Positions 6,265 to 6,901 of a stretch of DNA of 6,901 nt are shown one piece after another. Below the pieces are notes generated by a model. The model was not told where the DNA came from. It was given only the letters and a program-made list of their open reading frames with translations, and searched no databases. Source of the stretch: Pseudomonadota bacterium (GTDB taxonomy: Bacteria > Pseudomonadota > Alphaproteobacteria > Acetobacterales > Acetobacteraceae); assembly GCA_021785335.1 (NCBI GenBank), contig JAJYFW010000007.1, positions 6,668-13,568 on the forward strand. Direction: 5' to 3'. Positions within the stretch are counted from its first letter, which is position 1; every line of letters begins with the position of its first letter. The position numbers and the translations under genes are program-made.

Positions 6265-6901
6265 TCAATCCGCCTCCGGCTGCTCCGCGCGGAACGCGGC
6301 GGCGGGGTACACGCCCAGGATCCGCACCTCGCGCGAGAAGAACGAAAGCTCCTCCAGCGCGCGGCGCAGCGGCGGGCTTTCCGGGTGCCCGTCCACGTCG
6401 CAGAGGAACTGCGTGGCGGTGAACTGCCCGTCGAGCATGTAGCTCTCGAGCTTGGTCATGTTCACGCCGTTGGTGGCGAAGCCGCCGAGCGCCTTGTACA
6501 GCGCCGCGGGAACGTTGCGCACGCGGAACACGAAGGTGGTGATGATGCCCGGCTGCGTCGGCAGCAGCGGCGGGCGCTCGCGCGAGACGACGTAGAAGCG
6601 CGTGGTGTTGTGCGCCGCGTCCTCGACATTGCGGCGCAGGATCTCGAGTCCGAACAGCTCCGCCGCGAGTTCCGAGGCGATCGCGGCGTCCTCCTTGTTG
6701 TTCCACGCGGCGACCTGCTCGGCGGCACCCGCGGTGTCCGCCTCGATCACGGGCGTGAGGCCGAGCTCCTTGATCACGCGGCGCACCTGGCCAAGGGCCA
6801 CCGCGTGCGAATGCGCGCGCCTGAGCCCGGCGATCGTCGCCCCCTTCGGCGCCAGCAGGCAGTGTTCGACGCGCTGGAACGCCTCGCCCACGATGGTGAG
6901 C
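6265..6901 (-). CDS. pheA: Prephenate dehydratase PheA (5' end off the right edge)
   Basis: Converts prephenate to phenylpyruvate in phenylalanine synthesis; cytoplasmic and normally feedback-inhibited by phenylalanine through its C-terminal ACT domain. The frame is open to the window edge, giving 211 codons before the stop; roughly 80-90 N-terminal residues are missing, judged from the usual length of about 290. A GTG at 6891 lies inside the catalytic domain (context LTIVGEAFQRVEHCLL) and is not the real start. The visible part has HCLLAPKGAT, AAIAS at about 6684-6670, the catalytic TTRF motif at 6606-6595, and an ACT domain (about 6540-6300) with VPAALYKALGGFATNGVNMT. The effector motif reads LESYM rather than the enterobacterial ESRP. 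No chorismate mutase domain follows the stop, and since the ACT domain ends the protein this is the stand-alone form unless one is fused at the unseen N-terminus. It converges with the radical SAM gene. Confidence 0.95.
   Translation of the reverse strand, partial: LTIVGEAFQRVEHCLLAPKGATIAGLRRAHSHAVALGQVRRVIKELGLTPVIEADTAGAAEQVAAWNNKEDAAIASELAAELFGLEILRRNVEDAAHNTTRFYVVSRERPPLLPTQPGIITTFVFRVRNVPAALYKALGGFATNGVNMTKLESYMLDGQFTATQFLCDVDGHPESPPLRRALEELSFFSREVRILGVYPAAAFRAEQPEAD

Noticed and set aside
5045..6706. Minus-strand open frame of 553 codons opposite the radical SAM gene
   Set aside because: It has shadow composition and overlaps both pheA in another frame and the radical SAM coding region.
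1..6901. A defence, mobile or biosynthetic system linking these genes
   Set aside because: Each gene is recognisable as housekeeping or a widespread single gene, orientations switch repeatedly, and there are no integrase, toxin, nuclease or repeat-array signs.

Overview
The window looks like ordinary core chromosome of a very GC-rich alphaproteobacterium, most likely in or near Rhodospirillales/Acetobacteraceae. This rests on strong G/C preference at third codon positions and on the alphaproteobacterial style of the proteins: a family-4-like uracil-DNA glycosylase with a WRPPGNR motif, and a stand-alone prephenate dehydratase with an ESYM rather than ESRP effector motif. The taxonomic placement is inference. 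I saw no insertion sequence, CRISPR array, tRNA or rRNA gene, phage gene or attachment site.

Layout, left to right. (1) Minus strand, cut by the left edge: the N-terminal half of electron transfer flavoprotein-ubiquinone oxidoreductase, 1-818. (2) A divergent gap of about 90 bp. (3) Plus strand: a three-gene run made of a uracil-DNA glycosylase (910-1728), a secreted soluble lytic transglycosylase (1847-3679) and MoaB (3709-4251). (4) Minus strand: a DJ-1/PfpI protein resembling isonitrile hydratase (4211-4918), whose 3' end overlaps the end of moaB by 41 bp. (5) A 195-bp divergent region holding the one clearly AT-rich patch of the window, with an 11-bp-spaced direct repeat. (6) Plus strand: a PA0069-type radical SAM protein (5114-6232). 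(7) A short convergent gap with a GC-rich hairpin. (8) Minus strand, cut by the right edge: prephenate dehydratase PheA (6265-6901).

The genes do not form one pathway. They cover respiratory electron transfer, base excision repair, cell wall turnover, molybdenum cofactor synthesis, a possible detoxification hydrolase, an uncharacterised radical SAM enzyme and phenylalanine synthesis. I found no convincing new multi-gene system. The points most worth a second look are the glycosylase that keeps only two of the four expected Fe-S cysteines, the radical SAM protein whose only cysteines are its cluster ligands, the antisense overlap of moaB with the DJ-1 gene, and the repeat-bearing divergent promoter region.
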